Of a DNA stretch of 64,000 nt, positions 50,367 to 60,600 are shown in pieces; positions within the stretch are counted from its first letter, which is position 1, and each line of letters opens with the position of its first letter. The DNA comes from Kribbella pratensis (GTDB taxonomy: Bacteria; Actinomycetota; Actinomycetes; Propionibacteriales; Kribbellaceae), in contig NZ_SODP01000005.1 of NCBI RefSeq assembly GCF_004365355.1, positions 186,001 to 250,000 of the forward strand. The letters run 5' to 3'. Made by a program: the position numbers and the translations under genes. Under the pieces are notes generated by a model, which saw only the letters and a program-made list of their open reading frames with translations, had not been told where the DNA came from and did no database searches.

Positions 50367-51778
50367 CTACTGTTCGGCCAGGTGAGCCGCTGCGGACAGC
50401 GGGATCCGCAGCCAGGTCGGGCGGTTGCGGGCCTCGTACAGCACCTCGTAGATCACCTTGTCGGCGAGGAACGCGTTCAGCAGCACGGGCTGCTCGCGCG
50501 GATCGGTGCCCGCCACCTCGGCGTACCCGTCGCAGAAGGCATGCTGGTTGCGCGTGGCCCACTCGGCCGCGCGGTAGGCGATCTGCTGGTCGCCCTCGTG
50601 ATCCTGCAGCAACGACCGGGCCGCGTAGTCGAACGAGCGCAGCATCCCGGCGATGTCCTTCACCGGCGTGTCCAGCGCCCGCCGCTCGACCAGCGACTTG
50701 GCCGGCTCGCCCTCGAAGTCGATCAGCTTCCAGCCGTCGATCGTCCGCAGCACCTGTCCGAGATGGAAGTCGCCGTGGATCCGCTGCACCGTGACCGGCT
50801 GGTCGTACTCCGCCAGCGCGTCGAAGGCGCGCGCCAGACCATCGGCGTACGGCGCGAGCTCCGGGATCGCGGCAGCGGCCTTCTCGAGCCGGCGACGCAT
50901 CGCGCCCGCATGCTCGACCAGCTTCGCCGGCTCCCAGATGTCCGTGCCGAGGGCCTTGGCCAGCTCGGAATGCACCTGCGCGGTGCTCGCGCCGAGCCGG
51001 TGCGACTCGCCCGCGAAGTCACCGCCGACCTCTTCGGCGTGCAGGTCGGCCTCGGCGTACAGGTCACGCACCGACGAGGTCGCGAACGACCAGCCGTCGG
51101 TCGCGCTCTTCTGGAACGCCGTCATCATCGCCAGCTCGCCCGAGTCGTTGCCGCCGCCGGCGCGCGGCCACCTGCCGCGCGCGGAACCCAGCACCTCCGG
51201 GACCAGCTCGGACCCGTACTCGGTGAGCGCCGACTCGATCTCGACCCCCGGGTTGCTCCCGGGCTCGAGCCGGCGGAACACCTTCAGCAGCGCGACGTCG
51301 CCGAACACCAGCGACGTGTTGCTCTGCTCCACGGTGAGGACCAGCGACTGCGCGTCCTCAGGTACTTCGATGGTCCGGTCCGGAGCCTGGACGGGATGGA
51401 ACTCCAGCCCGTCCAGCTGCCGTCCGTGCGTGAGCCCGTCCAGCCAGTACGGCGTTGCTTCCTTGTCGTGCAACGCGTCGTACACCCAGACGTCGGCGTC
51501 GCCGAGGTCCGGCTCCGCCCACTCGCCGACCAGCGCGTGGCCGAGGTTGTCGACCGGTGCGCGGTGGTAGCTGAGCGGCAGCTGGTACACCCGGATCGGG
51601 ATCTCCACCCCGGGCGGACCCGCACAGTAGACGAACCCGATCCGGACCGCCGGCCAGGCGCCCTCGTCCGACAGCCACACCGAGGTGGCCATCGCTTCGA
51701 CGTGGACGTCGTGTCCCTTCTCCCCGAACCACCTCTGGCCGGAGCAGAAGGACTGGACCTGGTCCAGATGCGAATTCA

Positions 51779-51779
<1 letters not shown>
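50367..51779 (-). CDS. mak: Maltokinase
   Basis: A 470-residue kinase (Pep2 type) that phosphorylates maltose to maltose-1-phosphate with ATP. N-terminal cap domain (QRWFGEKGHDV at about 15-25), catalytic loop RIHGDFHLGQVL (about 330-341) and metal site LIDFEGEPAKSL. GTG 51779 overlaps the treS stop by one base (TAGTG), so both are coupled, matching the known TreS-Mak complex. Product would feed GlgE, which is not in the window. Confidence 0.94.
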
Positions 51780-53494
<1,715 letters not shown>

Positions 53495-53647
53495 CGGGTG
53501 TCTTCAAACCTAGTTCCCGTACCCCGTTCGGGCGCACCTAAAAGGGGAGGGCAGTGCATTGCTCCCGGAAGATCCCCGGGGGTACCGCGGTGATGTGGTG
53601 ACGCCGTCGGCCGGACGGTCCCGCAAGGCGTTCCGCCTAGTCTGACG

Positions 53648-53674
53648 GCCCTTTGCCAGTACAAGCAAATGGGC
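53648..53674 (-). terminator. Candidate terminator after the hicBA operon
   Basis: GCCCTTTGC (53648-53656) and GCAAA-T-GGGC (53665-53674) form a 9-bp stem with a single bulged T and an 8-nt loop, 32 bp beyond the last minus-strand gene (ending 53706). No clear U-tract follows. Confidence 0.45.
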
Positions 53675-53705
53675 TCGCAGACATGTCCTCCACCAGGCCC
53701 GGCGG

Positions 53706-53927
53706 TCAGCGCCGGGGTCCGCGCTCCTGCTCCCGTTGCGTGTACTGCGTTGTCCCGCGCCGTCCTCCGCCGCGTAGCCACCGCGGTCGTCGCTTCACCG
53801 CCTCGGTCGCAGGCGGCTGCCCTTTGTCATAGGGAAAGAGCCGGTCCTCAGGAGTGATGACAGCATCGGGCGTCAACACCTCGTCCGCCTCGTCCGAACC
53901 GCCGGCCGCCGGAATCTCCTTCGCCAC
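53706..53927 (-). CDS. Small hypothetical protein downstream of hicA
   Basis: A 73-residue polar protein starting with an acidic half (AGGSDEADEVLTPDAVITPED) and ending very basic (RRPRWLRGGGRRGTTQ...RGPRR). GTG 53927 follows the hicA stop by 3 bp, with GAGG about 9 nt upstream, so it may be the fourth cistron of the operon. No domain recognised; it could be a spurious frame. Confidence 0.4.
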   Translation of the reverse strand: MAKEIPAAGGSDEADEVLTPDAVITPEDRLFPYDKGQPPATEAVKRRPRWLRGGGRRGTTQYTQREQERGPRR

Positions 53928-53930
53928 GTC

Positions 53931-54281
53931 TCAGCGCCTCCTGCCGCGTTTCTTCCCATGTCGCTGGGTCACCGGCTGGTCGCGCCGACCGGACCCGGAC
54001 GCACCGCCGCTCCCTGGTGCGGGGCTACCGCCGTTCAGCAGGTCCATCGCCTTCTGCTGGTCCGGTGGCTGCCGGTCCGGTTCGCCCTTGCCGTTGAGGT
54101 TGGCCTGCCTCTGAATGGCGCTCCAGGTGCCCGTCTTGATCTCGTCGTGCTTCGGGACCGACACCGTTCGCTTGCCCCGTTGCCAGATGACATGGTCGCC
54201 GTGGCCCCGCTTCTTGCCCGGGACCGGCCGATACCCGGCCGCCCGGAGTTCAGCCTCGGCGTCCAGGCGCTTCTTCGCCAT
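53931..54281 (-). CDS. hicA: HicA-like mRNA interferase toxin with basic C-terminal tail
   Basis: A 116-residue protein. Residues 10-62 match the HicA double-stranded-RNA-binding fold (LRAAGYRPVPGKKRGHGDHVIW; TVSVPKHDEIKTGTWSAI), with H30 as the probable catalytic His. Residues 63-116 are an added disordered, Gly/Pro/Arg-rich tail not found in standard 60-80-residue HicA. ATG 54281 shares one base with the hicB stop (TGATG). It should cleave mRNA unless bound by the antitoxin. Confidence 0.8.
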   Translation of the reverse strand: MAKKRLDAEAELRAAGYRPVPGKKRGHGDHVIWQRGKRTVSVPKHDEIKTGTWSAIQRQANLNGKGEPDRQPPDQQKAMDLLNGGSPAPGSGGASGSGRRDQPVTQRHGKKRGRRR

Positions 54282-54493
54282 CAGTCTTCCTCGAGCGTCA
54301 CGACCAATTGCTCAGGAATGCCTACCACGTCGGCCAGTGCGACCAGGGCGGCCTTCAGGTCCTCGATGGCGGCCTCACGGGTCTCACCTTCACCATTGGC
54401 GAACGCGTCCGGGGTCAGCGCCGCCGAGGCTGTCCAGCCGCCGTCCTCGGTGTCCTCGGTAACGACGAAGGACACTGTGATGTCTCGCTGCAA
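54281..54493 (-). CDS. hicB: HicB-like antitoxin (proximal copy)
   Basis: A 70-residue HicB core: ITVSFVVTEDTEDGGWTASAALTPDAF, then GEGETREAAIEDLKAALVAL. No C-terminal DNA-binding domain, so autoregulation must come from elsewhere. TTG 54493 is chosen because GGAGG is 5 nt upstream. It is adjacent to and coupled with hicA. Confidence 0.82.
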   Translation of the reverse strand: MQRDITVSFVVTEDTEDGGWTASAALTPDAFANGEGETREAAIEDLKAALVALADVVGIPEQLVVTLEED

Positions 54494-54548
54494 CTTCGCC
54501 TCCTGGCTACTGAGTGTTGTCGCGATCGTAGGACCGGGCTGGGGTCAG

Positions 54549-54749
54549 CTACGGGAGGTCGATGACGAGTTGGTCGGGGATGCCGGATTCGGCGGTGGCT
54601 TGGGTTATCGAGGTGCGGAGGTCCTCGAGGGCTGCTTCGCGGGTTTCGCCTTCGCCCTGGAGGAAGATGTCGGGCGTGAGGGCTGCTTCGGCCAGCCAGG
54701 TGCCGTCTTCGTCCTGTTCGACGACGTACGGGACGTGGAGTCGGGGCAC
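54549..54749 (-). CDS. Second HicB-like antitoxin (distal copy)
   Basis: A 66-residue HicB core (LHVPYVVEQDEDGTWLAEAALTPDIF; GEGETREAALEDLRTSI) with the same GEGETREAA(I/L)EDL and GIP(E/D)QLV blocks as the neighbour, so they are tandem duplicates. GTG 54749 with GAGGAT upstream. It is 55 bp upstream of the first copy and has no second toxin gene. Confidence 0.8.
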   Translation of the reverse strand: MPRLHVPYVVEQDEDGTWLAEAALTPDIFLQGEGETREAALEDLRTSITQATAESGIPDQLVIDLP

Positions 54750-54757
54750 GGGGATCC

Positions 54758-55462
54758 TCAGTCGCGGGGGTCGGCGGACTTGCGCGGGCGGCGGGTGTAC
54801 TTGGTGAAACCGGCTCGCTCGGCGTCGGCCTCGGTGCGGAACCAGACTTCGGGTTTCGTCCGGCCGTAGTACGGCGAATCCGGCGTGTGGAACAGCATCG
54901 ACTGCGCGTTGCCCTTGATCGTGAAGCCGTCCGGCGGTCCTTGGTGCGGTACGGCGTCCGCCGAGCCCTCGCCGTACCTTCCTGGTACGACGTCGGCAGT
55001 CTGCGGCTCCGGCGCCGCCATGTCGACCTCGAACAGGGTCGGCTCGGACTCCATCACCCGGGAGAAGACAGGCTGCGGCGCCTCCTGAGCAGGAGCCTCG
55101 GGCGGCGCAGCCGCCGCTGGTGGCGCGGCGGGCGCTGGCGGTGTCGCGGGCGTTTGCGGTGCGGCGGGGGTCTGCGGGGCGGCGGGGGTCTGCGGGGCAA
55201 CAGGTGCCTGCCGTCCGGCAGACGTCTGCGAGGCGGCGGGAGTCTGTCTGGCAACGGGCGTCTGCGGGACGGCGAGGGGCTGTGATGCGGCCCCGGCGCT
55301 AGGTGCCGTCGTGGCTCCTACGAGGACGGGTTCCTTTTCGGCCGGCTCGTCGGCAAGGGCGGGAGCGGGGCGGCGGCGGTCGAGCAGGACCCAGGTGATC
55401 GCCGCGCCGAGGGAGAACGCGAGCAGCGACCACAGCCAGTTGTGGCGTAACAGCCAGCTCAT
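54758..55462 (-). CDS. arfC: ArfC-like membrane protein with C-terminal sunset domain
   Basis: A 234-residue protein: N-terminal membrane helix (LWSLLAFSLGAAITWVLL, about 10-27), a long Ala/Pro/Gln/Thr-rich linker with PQTPAA-type repeats (about 55-125), and a C-terminal segment (about 185-222: IKGNAQSMLFHTPDSPYYGRT, WFRTEADAERAGF) that matches the 'sunset' domain of mycobacterial ArfC. ATG 55462 overlaps the arfB stop (GGATGA). It is the third gene of an ompATb-like operon. Confidence 0.8.
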   Translation of the reverse strand: MSWLLRHNWLWSLLAFSLGAAITWVLLDRRRPAPALADEPAEKEPVLVGATTAPSAGAASQPLAVPQTPVARQTPAASQTSAGRQAPVAPQTPAAPQTPAAPQTPATPPAPAAPPAAAAPPEAPAQEAPQPVFSRVMESEPTLFEVDMAAPEPQTADVVPGRYGEGSADAVPHQGPPDGFTIKGNAQSMLFHTPDSPYYGRTKPEVWFRTEADAERAGFTKYTRRPRKSADPRD

Positions 55463-55566
55463 CCGCGCGCCTCCCTCACCAGGCGATGTACGAGCCACGC
55501 GGCCGCGCTGCCCAGGACGAAGGCGACCAGTAGCAGGATCCAGGTCTCGGCGATCAGCCAACTCAT
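55459..55566 (-). CDS. arfB: ArfB-like 35-residue membrane peptide
   Basis: A tiny gene starting MSWLIAETWILLLVAFVLGS and ending WLVHRLVREARG: one membrane helix with a positively charged C-terminus. ATG 55566 follows the arfA stop with no gap, and its own stop overlaps the arfC start, so it is sandwiched in a fully coupled operon. Position, size and topology equal ArfB of the mycobacterial ompATb operon. Confidence 0.8.
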   Translation of the reverse strand: MSWLIAETWILLLVAFVLGSAAAWLVHRLVREARG

Positions 55567-56697
55567 TCAGTTCCCCTGCACTACTCGGAGCTCGGCCCGG
55601 CGGTTCGCGATCCGCCCGGCACCGGTGGCGTTGGAAGCGATCGGGAAGGCCTGCCCGTACCCGTGCGCGAGGATGCGGTTCGCATTGACCCCGAGTCGCA
55701 CCAGCTCCGCCTTCACCGCGGCGGCGCGACGCTCGGACAACGGCAGGCTGGTGGCCGGCGAACCCAGGTTGTCGGTGTGACCGGCGACCTCGACCCGCAC
55801 CGTCGTACACGTCCTCAGCAGTGCGGCCGCGCGCACGACCGACGGCTTCGACGCGTCGTTCACGATCGACGTGCCGGATAGGAAGTTGATCTTGTACTGC
55901 CGGCTGAACTCGGCCAGCCGGGTCTGGAACGTCCGGCACGGCTCGCTCAGCGCGGTCTTCGGCGGCTTCGGCAGCTGCAGCTGGTCCGCGAGAACCGCAC
56001 CGGGCACCGCCTTCGCAGCGGCCCGTCCGACGGTCGCCTTGGTCGCCTGGTCCGGCACCTCGCCGGAGAGCGTGACGGTGTCCCCGTCGTACCGCACCGA
56101 GGCGTCGCCCGTCCCGATCGCGAGCGCCCGCAAAAGCGCGGAGAGCGTCGCGGCATCGGCGATCCCGTTGGCCGGATCGATCGTCGTGCGGTCGTCGTAC
56201 TGACGGTCCGGGCCGAGCAACTCCTCGACTTCAGCGGAGATCGCGTCCTTGACCGCCTGGCTCCGCACCGGCGCCTGCACCCGGATCGATTGATTCGTCC
56301 GCCCGACCTCGAACGCCGGTACGCCGGACTCCTCGGCCGGCGCACTCGGAGAAGTCGGCGTCGCACCAGGTGTCGGAGTAGGTGTCGGAGTAGGTGCCGG
56401 AGTAGCTGTGGACGCACCCTCGACTCGGACCGAGCGAACCCCTTCGACTCCGGCAGCGATCGCCTGGATCTGCGCCGGATCGACGTCACCGGCGACGACG
56501 ATCTTCGCGTCCCGGCCGTCGAAATCGACCGACGCGTTCTCGATCCCCCGGGCCTTCAACGCCGCGACCGTACGGTCGCGCAGATCGTCCTCGGTGGTGC
56601 CGGCCTTGGCGGGAATCAGCACAGCCGTCAGCAGTACGGGTACTGCGAGGGCCGCGAGCAACCAGATGACGAGCGGCCGCCGAACCAGACCGGGCAC
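55567..56697 (-). CDS. arfA: OmpATb (ArfA)-like protein with BON-like and OmpA domains
   Basis: A 376-residue protein: membrane anchor (PLVIWLLAALAVPVLLTAVL, about 8-27), BON-like module (about 35-92), a Thr-Pro linker (about 97-118), a second BON-like region (about 125-235) and a C-terminal OmpA peptidoglycan-binding domain (VEVAGHTDNLGSPATSLPLSERRA, about 305-335; ending ANRRAELRV). Domain order equals M. tuberculosis OmpATb. GTG 56697 has GGAGG 4 nt upstream. In mycobacteria the operon is linked to ammonia release and acid adaptation; that role here is inference. Confidence 0.87.
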   Translation of the reverse strand: MPGLVRRPLVIWLLAALAVPVLLTAVLIPAKAGTTEDDLRDRTVAALKARGIENASVDFDGRDAKIVVAGDVDPAQIQAIAAGVEGVRSVRVEGASTATPAPTPTPTPTPGATPTSPSAPAEESGVPAFEVGRTNQSIRVQAPVRSQAVKDAISAEVEELLGPDRQYDDRTTIDPANGIADAATLSALLRALAIGTGDASVRYDGDTVTLSGEVPDQATKATVGRAAAKAVPGAVLADQLQLPKPPKTALSEPCRTFQTRLAEFSRQYKINFLSGTSIVNDASKPSVVRAAALLRTCTTVRVEVAGHTDNLGSPATSLPLSERRAAAVKAELVRLGVNANRILAHGYGQAFPIASNATGAGRIANRRAELRVVQGN

Positions 56698-56845
56698 TGT
56701 TCCTCCGTGGATGCGGTCAGAGTGGCCGTGCGCGAGGAGACTACTCCGCATCGCCCCGGCTCCGCACACTCCACGGGGGAGCGTCGCCGATTTTCCTTCT
56801 GCAGAAGCGGGTTATGGAGCTGTCGGGGAGCTGCCTCGGGGAGCT

Positions 56846-56928
56846 GTCCTGTCTTGGACAGGACGCATATGTGCCAGCCCGCTGCGCAGGGAATCCCTTG
56901 ACTTAGTTCGCGCCGTAAACCGTACTTA
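56846..56928 (+). promoter_or_regulatory. Dyad and promoter region of the first winged-helix gene
   Basis: GTCCTGTC-TTG-GACAGGAC (56846-56864) is a perfect 8-bp inverted repeat; GGGGAGCTG elements repeat just upstream. TTGACT (56898-56903) is followed at 18-19 bp by GTACTTA (weak -10). The remainder of the 263-bp gap shows nothing else. Confidence 0.45.
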
Positions 56929-56960
56929 TGGCGGGCAGTTCGACTGGGGAGGGGCTTGCT

Positions 56961-57518
56961 GTGATGTCGTTGGAGAGGCAGTCCGATTCGTCACTGATCA
57001 TCGGCGTGGCCGCGTCCACGGCCGAACGGGTACAGCTGGCTCGCCTGCTGGGCGATGCCGACGCGCTGCTCCTGGTGTCGAGCGCGGATCAGGCCCGCGC
57101 CTTCCTGGAGCTCACCGGAGTCACGATCGCCCCGAGCTCGGCTGTCATGGCTCCCACCACGGCTGCTCCCACTGCTGCTCCCCCCACGGCGCCGGTCGCC
57201 AAGCCGATCAGAGCGGTGCCGGAGCCGGTCGCCGAACTGCGCCTGGACGTCGACCGCCGCGTGGTCCGCTGGAGGGACCGCGAGATGCCGTTGACCCGGC
57301 TCGAGCACGACTTCCTGCACTGCCTGGTGACCGAGCCCGGCCGGGTCTGGACGTACCAGCGTCTGCACCACGCCGTCTGGGGCAACGAGCACCTCGGCCA
57401 TGGCTCGCACATCCACTCGGTCGTCAAACGCTTGCGTCAGAAGCTCTCGAACCTCGGCGCCACCGTCACGATCCACGCCGTCCGCGGCGTCGGCTTCCAC
57501 CTCCTCCCCACTGCTTGA
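56961..57518 (+). CDS. Winged-helix (OmpR/PhoB C-terminal type) regulator, paralog A
   Basis: A 185-residue protein. N-terminal part (IIGVAASTAERVQLARLLGDADALLLV) looks like a shortened, Asp-less receiver fragment; an Ala/Pro/Thr linker follows; residues about 90-183 are a Trans_reg_C winged helix (LTRLEHDFLHCLVTEPGRVWTYQ, then HIHSVVKRLRQKL, ending HAVRGVGFHLL). No phosphoacceptor, no kinase nearby. GTG 56961 has GGGGAGGGG 6 nt upstream (ATG 56964 next; ATG 56928 lacks a site). A paralog lies at 62293 on the other side of the giant protease. Confidence 0.85.
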   Translation: MMSLERQSDSSLIIGVAASTAERVQLARLLGDADALLLVSSADQARAFLELTGVTIAPSSAVMAPTTAAPTAAPPTAPVAKPIRAVPEPVAELRLDVDRRVVRWRDREMPLTRLEHDFLHCLVTEPGRVWTYQRLHHAVWGNEHLGHGSHIHSVVKRLRQKLSNLGATVTIHAVRGVGFHLLPTA

Positions 57519-57570
57519 CGCGGTTTCCGGAAGCTATTCGCCACCGGGTGACAAGAAAGTTCCGCAAAGG

Positions 57571-57606
57571 GCGCGGCCCCCGGACCAGGTGGTCCGGGGG
57601 CCGCGC
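57571..57606. terminator. 17-bp perfect hairpin, bidirectional terminator
   Basis: GCGCGGCCCCCGGACCA (57571-57587) and TGGTCCGGGGGCCGCGC (57590-57606) are fully complementary, with only GG between (so the functional loop is CAGGTG). It lies between the convergent winged-helix and subtilase genes and is the strongest hairpin at any gene junction in the window. Confidence 0.9.
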
Positions 57607-57619
57607 GCTTACTGCTGGG

Positions 57620-60600
57620 TTACTTGATCGACTTCAGTGCGAAGTTCTCGGTGACCGGCGTGCCGGCGACCAACTTCGTCGTACGGGTTTGTGGCTTGTA
57701 GCCGTCCTTGGCGGCGATCAGGGTGAGCGGGTTGTTGCGACGGTCGAGCCAGTAGGCGTACTGACCGTTCTTGTCGGTGATGAAGGTGTACGACTGCGCC
57801 CACGAGTCCACCTCGACGATCGCACCCGGGAGGGCGGCGGTGGCGCCGGACGAGCTGACGCCCGTGACAGTGCCCTGCAGCTTGCTCCAGGTGGTCGGCG
57901 GGGTGACGTTCATCGTCACGCCGACCGCGGGGACGGTGTACGGGGTGTTCTCGCCGATCGTCACGGCACCGCTGTAGGTGCCGGGCTGGTCGACGCTCGC
58001 GGTGAGCGTGACCTTGACGGTCGTCGACTGTCCCGGCGCCAGGGTGGCCTCGGTCTTGTCGAGCGACATCCAGCTCACGTCCGCCGACGACTCGGTGCAG
58101 TCCTCGAGACCCGGCAGGGCCTCACTGTCCGCGGTGGCGTTGAACGCGCCGGACGAGCCACCGATCTTGTAGAACCCACACGCCGCACCGCCACGGTACC
58201 GGGGCAGGTTGGCGTTCGGCAGCGCGGTCCAGCTGTCCGACGTCGGGTCGTACGAGAACCCTGCGTTGGTCACCGCACCGGCCTGGACACCGCCGACGAC
58301 GAGCAGCTTGCCGCCGGCGACGGCGTACGACGCCGCCCAGTGGTCGGACGGAGCGTCTGCGATCGCGGTCCAGGAGTCTGCTCCCGGGTCGTAGACGTAG
58401 GCCGACTTCAGCGAGTTCGTGCCGTCGTTGCCGCCGGCGCAGTACAGCTTGCCGTCGATGGCGCCGCAGGATGCGAACGCGACCGACTGCGGGTAGTTCG
58501 CCAGCGTCTCCCAGGTGTTGGCGGCCGCGTCGTAGCGGACCACCGTGTTGCTCATCGGCAGACAGCCGGACGTGGTGCACCCGCCGACGGCGTACAGCTT
58601 GCCGTCGAGCACAGCCTGACCGGCAGCCGCGCGCGGAGCCGGGTTGGCAGCCACCGTGGACCAGGCGTTGGCGGCCGGGTCGTACGACCAGGTCTCCGGC
58701 GCCGGGCCGGCGTCCGCCCAGCCGGAGCTGGCGATGATCTTGCCGCCCACGACACCGACGGTGATGGCGTTGCGAGCACCCGGCAGCGGGGCGATCGCGG
58801 TCCACGCGAGCGTGGCCGGGTCGTACACGTAGCTGTTAGCCGTCGACGCGCTGCCGTTGCCGCCGCCGATCGAGTAGACCTTGCCGTCGAGGTTGACGAC
58901 GCGGTTGTCCATCACGGTCGCCGGGTAGTCGGCAATGTCGGCCCACGGAGCGGCTTGCGGCTGCGCGGCGACCGGTGCCGCACCGGTCTTGCCCGACAGC
59001 ATCCGGGCGAACGAGGTGTTCACGGCGATCCGCTGCAGCGGTGCGCCGGTCCCGCTCTCCACCTGCGCCTTGGTGGTCTTGGTGCCGTTCGCGTTCTCCA
59101 GGACGAAGCCGCTGTCCTTCTCACCGAACTTCACGTCGACCGCCGCGCCGCCGGTGTTGGTGACCTTGAAAGACTTGGTCACGGTGCCGGTCGGCAGCTT
59201 CAGGTTGCCGGTGATGCTGCCCGGCGTGACCGCCAACTGGCCGGCCTGCAGCGTGAAGTCGGCCGTGGTGGTCCAGTCCGCCTCGACCGGAACGGTCGCG
59301 GTCGAGCTGACGTAGTTGCCGGCCTTGGCGGTGAAGCCCTGGTTGCCATCGGCCGCCGAGTACAGCCAGTAGAAGCCGTCGTTCAGGCCGGTGTCGTCGG
59401 GCGTCGCCACGGTGGTCGCGCTCTCGGTGGTGCCGTCATGGGTGACGACCGCACCGTTCACGAAACCGTTCGTGTTGGCGTCCTTGACATTGCCGACCAC
59501 GATGCCGCCGCCGGTCGGTACGCAGCTCACCTGGCTGCCGATCAGGACGTTGTCGACCTCCCACCACCAGGCGTACGACGCGTCCCAGTAGTGGAACCGC
59601 ACCTGTACGGCGGACTTGCCGGCCGCCTCGGGGATCGCGATCTCCTTGACTCCACGGACATCCGCGATCTGGGTCAGCGTGGTGGTCCAGGTCGCGCCGC
59701 CGTCGACCGACAGGTCCACGTCGGCCTTCTCGCCCTGGTACCAGTTCAGATCCTGGTTGAACCGGATCACCGGAGCGGTGACCGAGCTCAGGTCGACGAC
59801 CGGGCTGACCAGCGACGTGTCCTGCAAGCCGCCGCTGCCGTACTTGTCGCTGTCGACGACCGCGAACTTGCCGCTGCCGCCGGTCAGGTTGCCCCGGTTG
59901 CCCGGGTCGTCGAACTTCCAGACCTGCCCGTTGCCCTTGCCGTCGACGACGGTCCAGCCGCTCGGTACGGAGCCGCTGTCGAACGTCTCGTAGACGCCGT
60001 CCGAGCCCCACTTGTAACCGGGCGCGGTGGTGCACGAGTCCGGGTCCGCGGGGACCGCGATGTTCTTGGTCAGGTTGCCGCTGCCGACCGTGATCGGCTG
60101 GCTGACGGTCTGGTAGCCCGGGTACTTCGCCTCGACCTTGAGCGAGTACGCCGCACCGGACGGGACCTTCAGGCTGTAGCGGCCGTTGCTCGGGGTCGTG
60201 TAGTCGAACACGCCACCCGGGCCCTCCACCGACACCTTCGCGTACAGCGGCCAGCCGTGGCCGGAGCCGTCCGTGACGGTGCCACCGACACTCACCTGCG
60301 GAGTGCTCTCCAGGGCGAAGTTCTTGGTGGTGGTCTGACCGGTGGTGATGGTGGCCGTGGCGGTCTGGGTCTTGTACCCGAACGACGCGACCGTGAGGGT
60401 GTAGTCGCCGGCCGGAAGCACCGACGAGAACGTTCCGTTGCTGCTGGTGGTCAGCGACTTGTCGGGCTGACCGTCCTGGTGCACCGTCACGCTGGCGCCG
60501 GTGAGCGGGGCACCACCGGTGGCGGCGGTGACCGTGCCGGTCAGCGTGCCGGTGTCTCCGATCGGGGCAGCGTTCAGGAGCGCGAGCGCGTCCAGACGAC

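Noticed and set aside
53495..53705. tRNA or small RNA in the gap upstream of treS
   Set aside because: A stem-loop is present at 53648-53674, but there is no T-loop motif or cloverleaf; it fits a terminator for the minus-strand operon better.
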